Positions 41,393 to 42,455 of a DNA stretch of 42,455 nt are shown here, piece after piece (position 1 is the first letter of the stretch; each line of letters begins with the position of its first letter). The notes under the pieces are model-generated. The model saw only the letters and a list, made by a program, of their open reading frames with translations. It did not search any database and was not told the origin of the DNA. Origin of the DNA: Muribaculaceae bacterium (GTDB lineage: Bacteria; Bacteroidota; Bacteroidia; Bacteroidales; Muribaculaceae). Made by a program: the position numbers and the translations under genes. The stretch lies in the NCBI GenBank assembly GCA_016290325.1, contig JAEETL010000023.1, forward strand, positions 1 to 42,455, given 5' to 3'.

Positions 41393-42455
41393 ATGAAGAA
41401 AACTTTAATCCTTCTTCTGGCATTGGTTTCGAGCCTGGGACTGCATGCCAGTGAGGCCGACTTGGTGATGCCACAGTCGTTGCATGAAATCAGTTTCCTG
41501 CACTGGGGCTTCCTGGTGTGCGTGTTGGGAATGCTGTTCGGCGTCTATCATTTCATGAAGACTAAGAGTCTGCCGGTTCATCCCGCCATGCGCGAGATTG
41601 GTGAAGTGATTTACAAAACTTGCTCGACCTACCTCAAGCAACAGGGCCGCTTCCTGGCCATCCTGTTCGTCTTTATCGGTGTGGTGGTTGCCTTCTACTT
41701 TGGTGGGCTCAGCCACATGTCGGTGGGCGAAGTGCTTATCATCCTGTTATCGACAGTAATCGGTATGCTCGGCTCCTATGCCGTGGCAGCCTATGGTATC
41801 CGCATGAATACTTATGCTAACGCACGCATGGCCTTCGCTTCGTTGCGCCGTGACCCGCTGCGCCTGCTCAACATCCCCTTGAATGCGGGTATGAGCATCG
41901 GTGTGATGCTGGTTTGCGTTGAGCTGATCATCATGTTGGTGATCCTGCTCTTTGTCCCCGTGCATTTGGCAGGTGTTTGCCTCATCGGCTTCGCCATCGG
42001 TGAGAGCCTCGGTGCCAGCGCCCTGCGTATCGCCGGTGGTATCTTCACCAAGATTGCCGACATCGGCAGTGACTTGATGAAGGTGGTCTTCAAGATTGGT
42101 GAGGACGACCCCCGCAACCCTGGTGTGATTGCCGACTGTACTGGTGACAACGCTGGTGACAGCGTTGGTCCCACCGCCGACGGTTTTGAGACCTATGGTG
42201 TGACCGGTGTCGCTCTGGTATCGTTCATCCTGCTCGCCGTCAAGGATCCCGAGATGCAGAAGAACCTGCTCGTGTGGATTTTCTCGATGCGTATCCTCAT
42301 GGTCATCACCAGCGTGGTGGCTTACTGGGTGAACAAGGCCTACTGCAAGGCTAAATATGCCGGCAAGGACAGCCTCGACTTCGAGAAACCCCTTACCTCA
42401 CTCGTTTGGTTTGCCAGCGTGCTCAGTATCGCTGTGACCTATATTGTTTCCTACA
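41393..42455 (+). CDS. hppA: Membrane-bound ion-pumping pyrophosphatase (3' end missing)
   Basis: About 354 codons are visible and the frame runs off the window; full-length homologues have about 700-750 residues. The N-terminus is hydrophobic (MKKTLILLLALVSSLGLHA), then several transmembrane helices. The signature region is present: GGIFTKIADIGSDLMK, the pyrophosphate-binding EDDPRNPGVIAD (Glu237 onward) and GDNAGDSVGPTADGFETYG. The enzyme hydrolyses pyrophosphate to drive Na+ and/or H+ out of the cell. The CTGDNAGDSVGPTADGFE form resembles Bacteroides-type Na+ or dual Na+/H+ pumps rather than the classic H+ type; the residues that decide K+ dependence lie beyond the window. Confidence 0.9.
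   Translation, partial: MKKTLILLLALVSSLGLHASEADLVMPQSLHEISFLHWGFLVCVLGMLFGVYHFMKTKSLPVHPAMREIGEVIYKTCSTYLKQQGRFLAILFVFIGVVVAFYFGGLSHMSVGEVLIILLSTVIGMLGSYAVAAYGIRMNTYANARMAFASLRRDPLRLLNIPLNAGMSIGVMLVCVELIIMLVILLFVPVHLAGVCLIGFAIGESLGASALRIAGGIFTKIADIGSDLMKVVFKIGEDDPRNPGVIADCTGDNAGDSVGPTADGFETYGVTGVALVSFILLAVKDPEMQKNLLVWIFSMRILMVITSVVAYWVNKAYCKAKYAGKDSLDFEKPLTSLVWFASVLSIAVTYIVSY

Noticed and set aside
1..42455. CRISPR array, tRNA or rRNA genes, insertion sequences
   Set aside because: No regularly spaced repeats with unique spacers, no cloverleaf or rRNA core sequences, and no transposase-like protein could be seen by eye. The only tandem repeats are the two-copy units listed.

Overview
The window looks like a chromosomal segment of a gut- or rumen-type member of the order Bacteroidales (Prevotellaceae/Muribaculaceae-like). 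The signs are Bacteroidetes-type promoters (a TTG-like -33 box and a TAnnTTTG -7 box) in front of many genes, A/T-rich leaders without Shine-Dalgarno sequences, secreted C10 (streptopain/SpeB-like) cysteine peptidases, BspA-like leucine-rich repeats, a Bacteroidetes putative porin and a Bacteroides-type membrane pyrophosphatase. The assignment is inference; there is no rRNA or other marker gene here to settle it.

Region 1 (1-15.9 kb, + strand) is the accessory core. It starts with the end of a membrane-anchored TPR/AraC-type regulator. An unknown secreted protein follows, then five consecutive C10 cysteine peptidases (2764-15344), all in the same orientation. Each has a signal peptide, an inhibitory prodomain, a C10 catalytic domain, beta-sandwich modules and a C-terminal pair of dockerin-type calcium-binding repeats. 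Most units have their own promoter or terminator. A roughly 100-residue secreted protein that is little more than a C-terminal sorting-like domain closes the array.

Region 2 (16-21.2 kb, + strand) is housekeeping: a cardiolipin-synthase-type phospholipase D protein, ispE, grpE, dnaJ and an RluA-family pseudouridine synthase. Region 3 (21.2-23.4 kb) holds a secreted leucine-rich-repeat protein with the same dockerin pair, behind a structured leader of about 165 nt, followed by a hairpin-rich intergenic region.

Region 4 (23.4-30 kb, - strand) has a TPR protein of unknown function, a 64-bp tandem repeat, a solute-binding-like membrane-anchored protein, a PLP aminotransferase and a putative porin. 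Region 5 (29.9-36.6 kb, - strand) is a tripartite RND efflux operon: TetR regulator, TolC-like channel, lipoprotein adaptor, RND pump, small P-II-like protein, and then the porin. A perfect 11-bp inverted repeat overlaps the tetR promoter. Region 6 (36.7-40.3 kb, - strand) is a sixth, larger C10 peptidase with duplicated modules that ends in a sorting-type tail instead of dockerins. The window ends with a DUF2461 protein and the 5' part of a membrane pyrophosphatase gene.

The most interesting system is the dockerin-bearing peptidase array plus the dockerin-bearing LRR protein. Together they suggest a protease assembly held by calcium-dependent dockerin contacts, or at least a shared surface-display scheme. 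No cohesin or scaffoldin is visible in the window, so the partner is unknown.
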